Shown in pieces: positions 27,318 to 35,847 of a stretch of 64,000 nucleotides of DNA. The translations under genes were made by a program, and so were the position numbers. The DNA comes from an uncultured Thermoguttaceae bacterium (GTDB lineage Bacteria > Planctomycetota > Planctomycetia > Pirellulales > Thermoguttaceae). Where the stretch lies: positions 62,001 to 126,000 of the forward strand of contig CALKER010000012.1 in NCBI GenBank assembly GCA_938084835.1, written 5' to 3'. Position 1 is the first letter of the stretch; each line of letters starts with the position of its first letter. The notes under the pieces were generated by a model, which worked only from the letters and a program-made list of their open reading frames with translations, was not told the origin of the DNA and searched no databases.

Positions 27318-27326
27318 TGGTATAAT
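27318..27326 (+). promoter_or_regulatory. extended -10 promoter of the hdr operon
   Basis: TGGTATAAT matches the extended -10 consensus TGnTATAAT exactly. It lies 150 bases upstream of the hdrC start, with no good -35. It sits in an AT-rich patch of an otherwise GC-richer gap. Confidence 0.5.
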
Positions 27327-27475
27327 TTGGATGAGAGTAAATTGTTGCGGCTTCTACCCCCGTTTCGAAACCGCATTTACCGGCAGCTGACCGAGCTCCC
27401 GGGGCCTTCGCCTCAATCGATCAGTTGTACCCTCGCGCTTCATCGAAACGACCTAACCCTACGGGAGATAAATGC

Positions 27476-28045
27476 ATGGTTCATGCAGCAATACGAGGGG
27501 AGACGTCGTTTTTAAACGAGGTCATCGAGGAAACCCCTCATGGCGAGCGACTTCTCCACTGCATTCAGTGCGGCAGTTGTGGCGGTTCATGTCCGAATGG
27601 ACCGGACATGGACTACTCGCCGCGTGCGATCTTCGGAATGATTCAGGCTGGAGAACGCGAGCGAGTACTATCCGCCAATACCCAGTGGATGTGCGTTTCC
27701 TGCTACTACTGTACCACCCGTTGTCCACAGCAAATTCCTATCACGGATATTTTGTACACCTTGAAGCGCATGTCGGTGCGTGCTGGGCTTGCCAAAGGGA
27801 CCGATGCACCAGCTTTAGCAAAGAGTTTTGTTCACTATGTGGATAACTACGGGCGCGCTTTTGAATTGGGATTGGCGACGCGCTTTTACTTGCTCAATAA
27901 ACCGTTGGCGATGGTTAAGATGGGTCCTCTTGGACTCAAGATGTTAGCCCACGGACGGATGTCGTTTCTGCCCACACGGATCAAGAATCTAAAGCAGCTT
28001 CAAGCGATCATTCAGAAAGCTCGCGAGTTGGGAGAGAAGTCGTGA
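27476..28045 (+). CDS. hdrC: heterodisulfide reductase-like iron-sulfur subunit HdrC
   Basis: 189 residues, the normal HdrC length. Two [4Fe-4S] motifs are complete: CIQCGSCGGSCP and CVSCYYCTTRCP, about 40 residues apart. The C-terminal half is helical. HdrC passes electrons from HdrA to the catalytic HdrB. The ATG at 27476 has CGGGAGA 8 bases upstream; an earlier in-frame ATG would add residues unlike the family. The stop overlaps the hdrB GTG start (GTGA), so the two are translationally coupled. Probably cytoplasmic, like the whole complex. Confidence 0.93.
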   Translation: MVHAAIRGETSFLNEVIEETPHGERLLHCIQCGSCGGSCPNGPDMDYSPRAIFGMIQAGERERVLSANTQWMCVSCYYCTTRCPQQIPITDILYTLKRMSVRAGLAKGTDAPALAKSFVHYVDNYGRAFELGLATRFYLLNKPLAMVKMGPLGLKMLAHGRMSFLPTRIKNLKQLQAIIQKARELGEKS

Positions 28046-28941
28046 AGTACGCTTTCTACCCTGGGTGTTCCCTCGAGTGTAGCAGTGCCGCTTATGCCCA
28101 GTCTATCGCAGCAGTTTGCCGGCTGCTAGGCATCGAGCTTGCAGAGGTGGAGGATTGGAATTGTTGCGGTGCCACCGAATATCACTCCCTTCACCGTTTG
28201 ACGGCGGCAGCCGTGATTGCTCGAAACCTCGCCCTTGTTGATGGATCGCTTACCGAGTTGGTGGCGCCTTGTGCTGCGTGCTTCCTCAACCTCAAGAAAG
28301 TCGATCACCAAATGAGCGAGGATCCCGCGTGGGCTAGTAAAGTCAATGCAGCCCTTGCCGCAGGGGGGTTAATGTATGAACCCGGTCGCGTTAAGGTCCG
28401 ACATTTAGTGGAAGTCCTTCATTCCGATGTCGGTGAAGAAGGCATCCGCAGGCGGGTAAAACAGCCCCTTCGCGGGCTAAAAGTGGCCCCGTATTATGGC
28501 TGCCAGATTGTGCGACCGTACAAGGATGTGGACAACACCGAATATCCGATGAAACTGGACGAGCTGATGTCTTGGGTGGAAGCGGAGGTCGTTCCTTACC
28601 CGACAAAGGCTGCCTGTTGTGGCGGCCACATGACGCAAATAAGCGAAGCCCAAGCATACGAGCTGTTGCGGCGGTTGTTGCAATCGGCCGAAGATGCAGG
28701 GGCCGACGTCATTTTGACCATGTGCCCGATGTGTCAGCTAAACTTGGATGCTTATCAATCGGGAGTCAACAGTTACTTTGGCACTAAGTTTCGCATTCCC
28801 ATTCTTTTCTTCACCCAAGTGCTGGGCCTTGCCTTTGGACTGCCGTTGAAACAGTTGGGATTTGGCAAGGAAATTGTGGCTGCGATTCCGATACTGAAGC
28901 AGAAAGTCCCGGCGGCCTTGGCGGCCGCATCGGCTGGGTAG
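28042..28941 (+). CDS. hdrB: heterodisulfide reductase-like catalytic subunit HdrB
   Basis: 299 residues with both CCG domains intact. The first spans CSLECSS to NCCGATE and CAACF; the second spans YYGCQIV to ACCGGHM and CPMCQ. In methanogen HdrB these cysteines hold two non-cubane [4Fe-4S] clusters that reduce the CoM-S-S-CoB heterodisulfide. Nothing in this window suggests CoM or CoB synthesis, so the acceptor here is unknown; in other bacteria HdrB-like proteins are thought to use other disulfides or thiol carriers. The GTG start overlaps the hdrC stop. Confidence 0.93.
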   Translation: MKYAFYPGCSLECSSAAYAQSIAAVCRLLGIELAEVEDWNCCGATEYHSLHRLTAAAVIARNLALVDGSLTELVAPCAACFLNLKKVDHQMSEDPAWASKVNAALAAGGLMYEPGRVKVRHLVEVLHSDVGEEGIRRRVKQPLRGLKVAPYYGCQIVRPYKDVDNTEYPMKLDELMSWVEAEVVPYPTKAACCGGHMTQISEAQAYELLRRLLQSAEDAGADVILTMCPMCQLNLDAYQSGVNSYFGTKFRIPILFFTQVLGLAFGLPLKQLGFGKEIVAAIPILKQKVPAALAAASAG

Positions 28942-29168
28942 ATCGCGGGAGATTTTTCTCACCTGAGGACCGGCGGGAAACAGGTGTTAGACAAGGGTCG
29001 AGCTTCCTCGCCCCACCACAACAACAAGGTGATCAAAGATCGCCATTCGACAAATTTGGGGTATTGACCTCCAATTAAGTATGCTGCGAATCAGCAACGG
29101 GTTGGTTAACCAGCGTTTTCGGGGATAGAAGAGCTCCCATCTCAGAGTTAAGCAACGGGAGATTCACG

Positions 29169-31211
29169 ATGGCCGAGCGGATCGGCGTATACGTGTGTCA
29201 TTGCGGAAGCAACATCGCCGGCATAATCGATGTGGAAGAAGTGGCGCGTTGGGCCGGCGGTAATCTTCAGGACGTGGTAGTCGCTAAAGATTATAAGTTC
29301 ATGTGTTCCTCCTCCGGCCAGCAAATGATCGAGGAGGACATTAAAAACCATCAACTGACACGGGTTGTGGTCGCTGCGTGCTCGCCGCAATTACACGAGC
29401 GAACATTCCGCCGTGCGTGTAAAAATGCAGGTTTAAATCCGTATTTATTCCAAATGGCAAATATTCGGGAACATATTTCCTGGGTGACTACAGATAAGAA
29501 AGCGGCCACCGAAAAGGCGAAGAGCCTAGTGGCAGCAGCAGTACGCCGGGTTCGTCTTCACCGCCCCTTGGAGCCTCTTCCCGTTGAGGTTAATCCTCGC
29601 ACATTGGTGGTTGGCGGTGGTATTGCGGGGATTCAAGCGGCGTTGGAACTGGCCGATGCTGGCTACCCGGTAATCCTCCTTGAGCGGGAGCCATCGATCG
29701 GCGGGCACATGGCTCAGTTCGATAAGACGTTCCCTACGCTCGATTGCTCGGCATGCATCTTAACGCCGCGAATGAGCGAAGCTGGCCAACATCCCAACAT
29801 CACTTTGTTGACTTATTCGGAGCTTGAGGAAGTCTCTGGCTCGGTGGGGCATTTCAAGGTGAAGATTCGCAAACGGGCACGTTATGTCCGCGAGGATCGC
29901 TGTACAGGGTGTGGCATCTGCGTCGAAAAATGTCCCACAAAAGTTCGCGACGATGTATTCGAGGCTGGCTTGGGCGTTCGCAAAAGTATCTATATTCCCT
30001 TCGCCCAGGCAGTACCGCGGATCCCTGTCCTCGACACGGAGCACTGCATCTACTTTACGCGCGGTAAATGTCAAATTTGCGGGAAATTCTGCCCCACTGA
30101 TGCCATCGACTACGACCAGAAAGACCAGATCTTGGAGTACGAGGTGGGCAATATAATCCTTGCCACCGGGTGGAAGATGTTTGATTGCACGCGGATCCCG
30201 CAATATGGCTATGGCCGGTTGCCTAACGTCTTTACGGCCATGGAGTTCGAAAGAATGTGTAATGCGGCGGGCCCCACCGGTGGGAAAATTGTCCTTCGCG
30301 ATGGCAAGACAGAACCGCGCCGTGTGGCCATCATTCATTGCGTGGGGAGCCGTGATGTCAACTACAACGAGTATTGCTCCGGTATTTGCTGTATGGCCGC
30401 TTTAAAGTACGGTCATCTTGTCTTGGAAAAGACAAATGCCGAGGTTTACTCCTTCTACATTGATATGCGGACCAATCAAAAGGGCTATGAAGAATTTTAT
30501 CAACGCCTTTTGGAAGAAGGGATGAAATTCATCCGCGGAAAGGTTGCCGAGGTCACCAATGCCGATCGCTCCGAGGAGGAAAAAGGCCGTCTAGTTGTTC
30601 AGGTGGAAGATACCCTGACCGGCCGACAGCGGCGAATCCCGGTGGATATGGTGATTTTAATGGGGGCCTTGGAACCGCAAGAAGATGCCATGGACTTAGC
30701 GCGAAAGGTGGGGATTTCTTGCTCTTCGGCGGGGTGGTTCACCGAACGTCATCCCAAGTTGGACCCTGTGGCCACCATGACCGATGGGGTGTTTGTCGCT
30801 GGCTGCTGTCAGGGGCCGAAAGATATTCCCGCCAGCGTGGCTCAGGGTGCCGCTGCCGCGGCTCGAGTGGCAGGACTGATCAGCCGCCGCACTGTGTGGA
30901 TCGAACCGGTAGTGGCATCAATCGATGAAAGCAAATGCTCGGGATGTCGGATCTGCAACAACCTTTGTCCCTTTAACGCGATCGAATACGATGAGCAAGA
31001 GGGTGTCAGCCGGGTGATCACGGCATTATGTAAGGGTTGTGGTACCTGTATCGCCGCATGTCCTGCCAAGGCCATTGCTGGCAATCATTTTGCCGATGAT
31101 CAAATCCTCGCCGAGCTAGAAGGGGCCCTGTGGGATGCAAGCCCCGAAGCCCTTCTTGCTACCTTTGGCAAAAAGGAAGAACAGTTGGAGTTGAAAGTGC
31201 TTAACGTTTGA
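29169..31211 (+). CDS. hdrA: heterodisulfide reductase-like flavoprotein HdrA
   Basis: 680 residues, full length for HdrA. It is the bifurcating FAD subunit, splitting electron pairs between ferredoxin and HdrBC. The N-terminal CHCGSNI domain is followed by the FAD-binding VVGGGIAGIQAALELADAG (about 145-165) and PSIGGHMAQFDKTFPT with the conserved LDCSACILTPRM. The [4Fe-4S] motif CTGCGICVEKCP and a further cysteine set (CQICGKFCP) lie in the middle. Two ferredoxin-type motifs, CSGCRICNNLCP and CKGCGTCIAACP, are near the C-terminus. GGGAGA precedes the ATG. It sits 227 bp after hdrB and 429 bp before mvhD, so internal promoters are possible. Confidence 0.94.
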   Translation: MAERIGVYVCHCGSNIAGIIDVEEVARWAGGNLQDVVVAKDYKFMCSSSGQQMIEEDIKNHQLTRVVVAACSPQLHERTFRRACKNAGLNPYLFQMANIREHISWVTTDKKAATEKAKSLVAAAVRRVRLHRPLEPLPVEVNPRTLVVGGGIAGIQAALELADAGYPVILLEREPSIGGHMAQFDKTFPTLDCSACILTPRMSEAGQHPNITLLTYSELEEVSGSVGHFKVKIRKRARYVREDRCTGCGICVEKCPTKVRDDVFEAGLGVRKSIYIPFAQAVPRIPVLDTEHCIYFTRGKCQICGKFCPTDAIDYDQKDQILEYEVGNIILATGWKMFDCTRIPQYGYGRLPNVFTAMEFERMCNAAGPTGGKIVLRDGKTEPRRVAIIHCVGSRDVNYNEYCSGICCMAALKYGHLVLEKTNAEVYSFYIDMRTNQKGYEEFYQRLLEEGMKFIRGKVAEVTNADRSEEEKGRLVVQVEDTLTGRQRRIPVDMVILMGALEPQEDAMDLARKVGISCSSAGWFTERHPKLDPVATMTDGVFVAGCCQGPKDIPASVAQGAAAAARVAGLISRRTVWIEPVVASIDESKCSGCRICNNLCPFNAIEYDEQEGVSRVITALCKGCGTCIAACPAKAIAGNHFADDQILAELEGALWDASPEALLATFGKKEEQLELKVLNV

Positions 31212-31640
31212 GCGCACTGCGTGGCATTGGTTCGGCCACTCCACTGGACGGCAGCCTCGGCGCACAAAAATTGACAAACATTCGGTCTGGCAATTTTGAG
31301 GGATCGGCCATCCGCAAAGTTGGCTCGCCCTCCCTTTAAAAGATAAAGTCCAAAAGCCGCGTCCGAGAGATAACGGATCCCCGCAACTCGGCGGTTACAC
31401 CTGCGGCAACACAGGGGGATGACTGCCTGTTTGCGTCCGCCTTGACGAGCCGGGGCTAATAATGTGCTGACCAGGGAGGGCTAGGCTTAGCCGGAGTAGT
31501 AATGGTCAACGGCGGCTTTATGGTACAGACATCCTCCGACACTAGTTTGGTGGCAACATCTGGAAAAGACCTCCTTGATTAAGCGTTGATTAAGCGTTCC
31601 CGAAATTGTTGTTTTTGAAAACGGTTTTTGGGGTCGAGCT
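31212..31640. other. gap between hdrA and mvhD with an 11-bp tandem duplication
   Basis: No gene is seen. TTGATTAAGCG occurs twice in direct tandem at 31575-31596, 45 bases before the mvhD start. Confidence 0.5.
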
Positions 31641-32141
31641 ATGGCTAACGGCGAACAATTTGAACCCAGGATTATCGGGTTTTTCTGCAATTGGTGTTCG
31701 TATCAGGCTGCGGACTTGGCGGGAATCGCCCGGATCAAGCAGCCACCCAACGTGCGTGTGATTCGAGTGATGTGCAGCGGCCGAGTCGATCCCACTTTCG
31801 TGCTCAAGGCTTTCGCCTTAGGAGCTGACGGCGTAATGATCGCCGGATGTCACCCAGGCGACTGTCACTATATTGAGCAGAATTACAAGACCATACGGCG
31901 GTACGTGATGCTCCAGCACACTCTTGGCCAGCTCGGAATCGAAAAAGCGCGGCTCAAACTGGTTTGGGCTTCGGCCGCTGAGGGACATATCTTGGCCGAG
32001 GAAATCACAAAATTTGTCCAAGAGCTGAAACGCTTGGGACCGCTTAACTGGCGGCAAAATTGGGAATCCGATGAGGCGGAGCAACAGGCGGTCGAAGCTA
32101 TTGCCCGCGAACATGAAGAGACGTTGGAAGTACCGGTTTGA
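31641..32141 (+). CDS. mvhD: F420-non-reducing hydrogenase iron-sulfur subunit MvhD
   Basis: 166 residues of the MvhD/FlpD family. This small [2Fe-2S] protein connects the [NiFe] hydrogenase to HdrA. It carries the conserved cysteines in GFFCNWCSYQAADLAG, RVMCSGRVDP and IAGCHPGDCHYIEQN. The C-terminal segment WASAAEGHILAEEITKF is also family-typical. Its position between hdrA and mvhG matches its bridging role. The ribosome binding site is weak. Confidence 0.92.
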   Translation: MANGEQFEPRIIGFFCNWCSYQAADLAGIARIKQPPNVRVIRVMCSGRVDPTFVLKAFALGADGVMIAGCHPGDCHYIEQNYKTIRRYVMLQHTLGQLGIEKARLKLVWASAAEGHILAEEITKFVQELKRLGPLNWRQNWESDEAEQQAVEAIAREHEETLEVPV

Positions 32142-32404
32142 TTTTCTTACGCTGACCGTGTGAATAATTGCCGCAGTGCAGTGGGCATTTGACAATCGGG
32201 TGATTGGCGGGCGTGATTACCGCTGGAAGTAAGCTACGCCGAAAACATGTGTCCACAAGGCAAGATAAAAAACAAAAAGAGCTGCTTGCTCCATCAGAGG
32301 TGCGAAACCTGCAGAACATTCTAGTATAACCCGGTTGAGGAAATATCGGCAGCATTCTATTGAATTTAAACCGGAAATTTTCGCGGAAAGCGCAGGAGTT
32401 GGTC

Positions 32405-33415
32405 ATGAGCGAAAGCACCGGCGCAGCACCGACCCGTAGCAACGGCAAACCGAAGCTGGCTCTTTACTGGGCAGCCAGTTGTGGCGGATGCGAGATAGCC
32501 GTTTTGGCCATCGACGAAAAAATTCTCACCGTGGCCGAGCATTTTGACATTATCTTTTGGCCCTGCGTTGTTGACGGAAAAGTGCGTGATGTGGAGAAAC
32601 TTCCGGACGGGGCCATCCACGTTTGCCTTTTCAACGGGGGAATACGCACAAGTGAACAAGAATATATGGCCAAGCTCTTGCGGCGAAAGTCAAAAGTTCT
32701 GGTAGCTTTTGGCTCTTGTGCTCACGAAGGATGTATTCCCGGCCTTGCTAATCTTAGCTCGCGGCAGGAAATCTTCGAGACCGTTTTCCGTGACTCCATC
32801 TCCACGGACAATCCACAGGGAGTTCTCCCTCAGACGGAGACTGAAGTTCCGGAGGGCAAAATCCATCTTCCACTTTTTTACAATACTCTGAAGCCCTTAG
32901 AAGCAGTTGTGCATGTCGACTACACTTTGCCCGGATGTCCCCCCGAGGCGGAGAATATTTGGGAAGCATTGCAGGCAATTGTCAACGGCACGCTTCCGCC
33001 ACCTGGCCGGGTACTAGGCAAGTCCACGACAGTGTGCGATGAATGCCCCCGGCAACGAACTGAAAAGAAAATCCGCGAATTCAAAAGGATTTGGGAGGTA
33101 ATCCCGGACGAAACTACCTGTCTTTTGGAGCAAGGTATCGTTTGTAGTGGTATAGCCACGCGAGCGGGCTGTGGGGCTAAGTGTCCCAAAGTCAATTCGC
33201 CTTGTATCGGTTGTCACGGGCCCAACGAAGGTGTGGAAGATATCGGAGCCCGGATGATGACAGCCTTAGCCTCGGTCATCGATTCCAAAGACCCTGAGGA
33301 AGTCGAGCAAATCATCACGCGTGGAATTCCTGATTTGGTTGGGACTTTTTACCGTTTCGGCCTGGCGGCTAGTCTTCTGCGGCGTTCGCGGCTTCAGCCG
33401 GCAGGTGCAGGGTAA
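32405..33415 (+). CDS. mvhG: F420-non-reducing [NiFe] hydrogenase small subunit MvhG
   Basis: 336 residues. The small subunit carries the iron-sulfur relay of a group 3c cytoplasmic hydrogenase. It has WAASCGGCEIAVLAID for the proximal cluster, with GSCAHEGCIPGL and PGCPPEAE, and a C-terminal set of cysteines (GIATRAGCGAKCP, CIGCHGP) for medial and distal clusters. No twin-arginine signal, as expected for group 3c. The ATG at 32405 has AGGAG 7 bases upstream; an in-frame codon 45 bases earlier lacks this. The gap to mvhA is 60 bp. Confidence 0.93.
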   Translation: MSESTGAAPTRSNGKPKLALYWAASCGGCEIAVLAIDEKILTVAEHFDIIFWPCVVDGKVRDVEKLPDGAIHVCLFNGGIRTSEQEYMAKLLRRKSKVLVAFGSCAHEGCIPGLANLSSRQEIFETVFRDSISTDNPQGVLPQTETEVPEGKIHLPLFYNTLKPLEAVVHVDYTLPGCPPEAENIWEALQAIVNGTLPPPGRVLGKSTTVCDECPRQRTEKKIREFKRIWEVIPDETTCLLEQGIVCSGIATRAGCGAKCPKVNSPCIGCHGPNEGVEDIGARMMTALASVIDSKDPEEVEQIITRGIPDLVGTFYRFGLAASLLRRSRLQPAGAG

Positions 33416-33475
33416 ATACGGCTAAAACTTGATGCGACAAACACATGGTTGGGCTCGAAAGGAGCGGTTCATCCT

Positions 33476-34954
33476 ATGGTGAGCACGACTAAGCGGATAT
33501 CCATCGATCCTATTACCCGGTTGGAAGGGCACGGGCGCATTGACATTTTCTTAGATCAATCGGGCAATGTGGCCAACGCTTATCTGGTAATTCCGGAACT
33601 AAGGGGATTTGAGCGTTTTTGTGTGGGGCGGCCTGCCGAGGACATGCCCAACCTCACCAACCGCATCTGCGGCGTTTGCCCCGAAGCGCACCACATGGCG
33701 GCCACAAAGGCTTTGGATGACCTGTTCCATGTGGAGCCACCGCCCACAGCGAAGAAGCTGCGCGAACTTTTTTATTGCATCTTCTTTGTCACTGACCACA
33801 CAACACACTTCTATGCGTTAGGAGGGCCGGATTTTGTGGTCGGCCCGGATGCCCCACCGCTGGAGCGCAACATCCTTGGCGTGGTGAAGAAAATTGGGTT
33901 GGATGTGGCCAGCAAAGTGCTGCGTATGCGGCACGTAGGCCACGAGCTCATCCAAATGATTGGCGGCCGGCGTGTACACCCCAATTGGGGACTCCCAGGC
34001 GGTGTAAGCAAGGGAATCAACGAAGAGCAAAGGCGGTATATCGAAGAGTGCGGCCGTGAAGCCATCGCCTTCGCACAATTTTCCTTACAGCTTTTCCACG
34101 ACGTTGTTCTTTCGAACACGCGTTATGCCGAGCTCATTAAGAGCGATGTTTACACGCATCGCACCTACAATATGGGCACCGTGGACGCTAGCAACCGGGT
34201 CAATTTTTACGATGGAATGATTCGCGTGGTGGGACCGGACGGACGGGAACATGCGAAGTATCACCCACGCGATTATACCCAATATGTCGCCGAACATGTG
34301 GAACCGTGGACTTATCTTAAGTTTCCTTATTTGAAGAGAATTGGTTGGAAAGGCTTTGTTGACGGAGTAGACTCAGGAGTATACAAAGCGACACCACTGG
34401 CTCGGCTAAATGCTGCTGAGGGGATGGCCACCCCCTTGGCTCAAGCTGAATATGAACGCTTTTACGACGCTTTGGGCGGAAAGCCCGTGCATCATACCTT
34501 GGCCACCCATTGGGCGCGGCTTATCGAGCTGCTTTATGCAGCGGAACGATGGGTGGAGCTTGCTACTGACCCAGAAATTACCGGCAAAGAATATCGCGTC
34601 CTTCCCACCGCTAGCCCCACCGAGGGGGTGGGGTGTGTCGAGGCACCGCGCGGTACGCTCACCCATCACTATTGGACAGACGAGCGAGGAATTCTCACCC
34701 GTGTCAATCTCATCGTGGGTACCACCAATAACTATGCTCCCATAGCCATGTCCGTTAAGAAAGCCGCGCAGGGCCTCATCCGGAACGGCCAAGTTCGGGA
34801 AGGTTTGCTAAATATGGTGGAAATGGCCTTCCGTGCTTATGATCCTTGTTTTGGCTGTGCCACGCACTACTTGCCTGGCCAAATGCCGCTTGAGGTAAAC
34901 ATTCGTGCGGCTGACGGAACACTTTTGCAAACCCTGCGACAAAACCTCGATTAG
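33476..34954 (+). CDS. mvhA: F420-non-reducing [NiFe] hydrogenase large subunit MvhA
   Basis: 492 residues. The [NiFe] ligands are present: RICGVCPEAHH (C65, C68) near the N-terminus and DPCFGCATH near the C-terminus, so the active site is complete. After the last motif there are 28 residues (YLPGQMPLEVN onward) rather than a short cleaved peptide. No maturation endopeptidase lies nearby. The ATG at 33476 has AAAGGAG upstream; the ATG 27 bases earlier lacks it. Last gene of the hdr-mvh cluster. With HdrABC and MvhDG it would oxidise H2 and drive flavin-based bifurcation, or run in reverse. Confidence 0.94.
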   Translation: MVSTTKRISIDPITRLEGHGRIDIFLDQSGNVANAYLVIPELRGFERFCVGRPAEDMPNLTNRICGVCPEAHHMAATKALDDLFHVEPPPTAKKLRELFYCIFFVTDHTTHFYALGGPDFVVGPDAPPLERNILGVVKKIGLDVASKVLRMRHVGHELIQMIGGRRVHPNWGLPGGVSKGINEEQRRYIEECGREAIAFAQFSLQLFHDVVLSNTRYAELIKSDVYTHRTYNMGTVDASNRVNFYDGMIRVVGPDGREHAKYHPRDYTQYVAEHVEPWTYLKFPYLKRIGWKGFVDGVDSGVYKATPLARLNAAEGMATPLAQAEYERFYDALGGKPVHHTLATHWARLIELLYAAERWVELATDPEITGKEYRVLPTASPTEGVGCVEAPRGTLTHHYWTDERGILTRVNLIVGTTNNYAPIAMSVKKAAQGLIRNGQVREGLLNMVEMAFRAYDPCFGCATHYLPGQMPLEVNIRAADGTLLQTLRQNLD

Positions 34955-35529
34955 AGTTGGCGAGGAAAGTTAAAGTCTGGTATCGCTGTCGTCCAGGGAT
35001 AAGGTCTCCCTTGCCGGCGTTGTGAGCCAAAAAATTCTTCATAGCGCAATGTGGGTTGGCCGCCTGTGGATGAGTGGGCCAAGGCGTTTCGCAGGGTGGG
35101 AGCGGTCGCAACAAAGAGCCGTTCGGCGGGCCGGAACTTGCCCAAAGGTACGGCCTGTTCTGTTCTTTCATCGAAAGGTTCTCTTCCTTACTTCGACGCG
35201 GCTTTGCAAAAAGAGCTGCAAGGAAGTTGCCCTTGGGCCGTCACACTGGTATCTTCCGGAGTGAGCCTCTGCAAGATTGGCCCCTCCTACACCCTTTGGC
35301 CAGAGAGCCAGAATGTGGCTGAGAAAATTTCAGGCAGTAACCGGCCAGGGTGAGAAGTAACCACTCAGATGGCAATACTTAATCCACGCCGCTAAAAAGT
35401 GGTTGATGGCTTTCTCACCCAAGGAAAAGGCAGAGTTTGCCTGGAAGCACAACGTATCCAGTGTTTTTTGCTTCATGCCGGGAAAAAGCCTGGTGGGAAC
35501 AGCCGCTCGCAGCAATGAGGATTAGCCCC
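34955..35529. other. intergenic region, no supported gene
   Basis: Several overlapping small frames exist on both strands and none resembles a family or has a good start. GAGGAAAGT at 34964 recalls a piece of RNase P RNA, but the rest of that RNA is absent. Confidence 0.5.
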
Positions 35530-35814
35530 ATGTGTCCGCGTGTTAACCTGCTGATAATATTGACGGTCGGGATCAGCGGCCATGTAGTCACCTGGGTTGT
35601 CCGCGCCGACTTGGTGGAGTCGGTGGTGAGTGAAGTCCGGCCGGTGAAATGGAGGCATTTGTCTACTGGCCGGGGCGAGCTACCTTTGCCGGTGGCTGGT
35701 AACCAGCAAACGGCGTGTGTCGTAGCCGACTTAGATGGAGATGGTCGCCAGGATATTGTTGTTGCCGAACGGACAAAAAGTCCCTCACTTTCCTGGCTGC
35801 GCTTCAACGGTTAA
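35530..35814 (+). pseudogene. FG-GAP repeat protein, N-terminal part ending at an in-frame TAA
   Basis: From the ATG at 35530 (GAGG 9 bases upstream) the frame encodes a signal peptide (MCPRVNLLIILTVGISGHVV), a short linker and the first calcium-binding FG-GAP/VCBS repeat (VVADLDGDGRQDIVV). It then meets TAA at 35812-35814. The same frame resumes immediately as SWERLIIDNNSLPIEAGG, exactly the spacer expected between FG-GAP repeats, and stays open to 36729. So one base change separates this from a full protein of about 399 residues. Either the gene is a recent pseudogene, the codon is read through, or it is a sequencing or assembly error. Confidence 0.7.
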
Positions 35815-35847
35815 AGTTGGGAGAGGCTGATAATCGATAATAACTCC

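Larger units (their letters stand above)
26004..27475. other. 1.47 kb without a supported gene, upstream of the hdr operon
   Basis: The longest frame (minus, 25718-26356) overlaps the lyase gene antisense and has no ribosome binding site, so I reject it. The stretch contains a two-unit repeat near 27072-27160 and the probable promoter of hdrC. Confidence 0.55.

Noticed and set aside
34963-34985. Possible RNase P RNA piece (GAGGAAAGT)
   Set aside because: The conserved continuation and the rest of the molecule are missing.
34995-35353. Possible hydrogenase maturation protease after mvhA
   Set aside because: The frames here lack the GNxxxxDDGxG-type motif and other features of the HycI/HyaD family.
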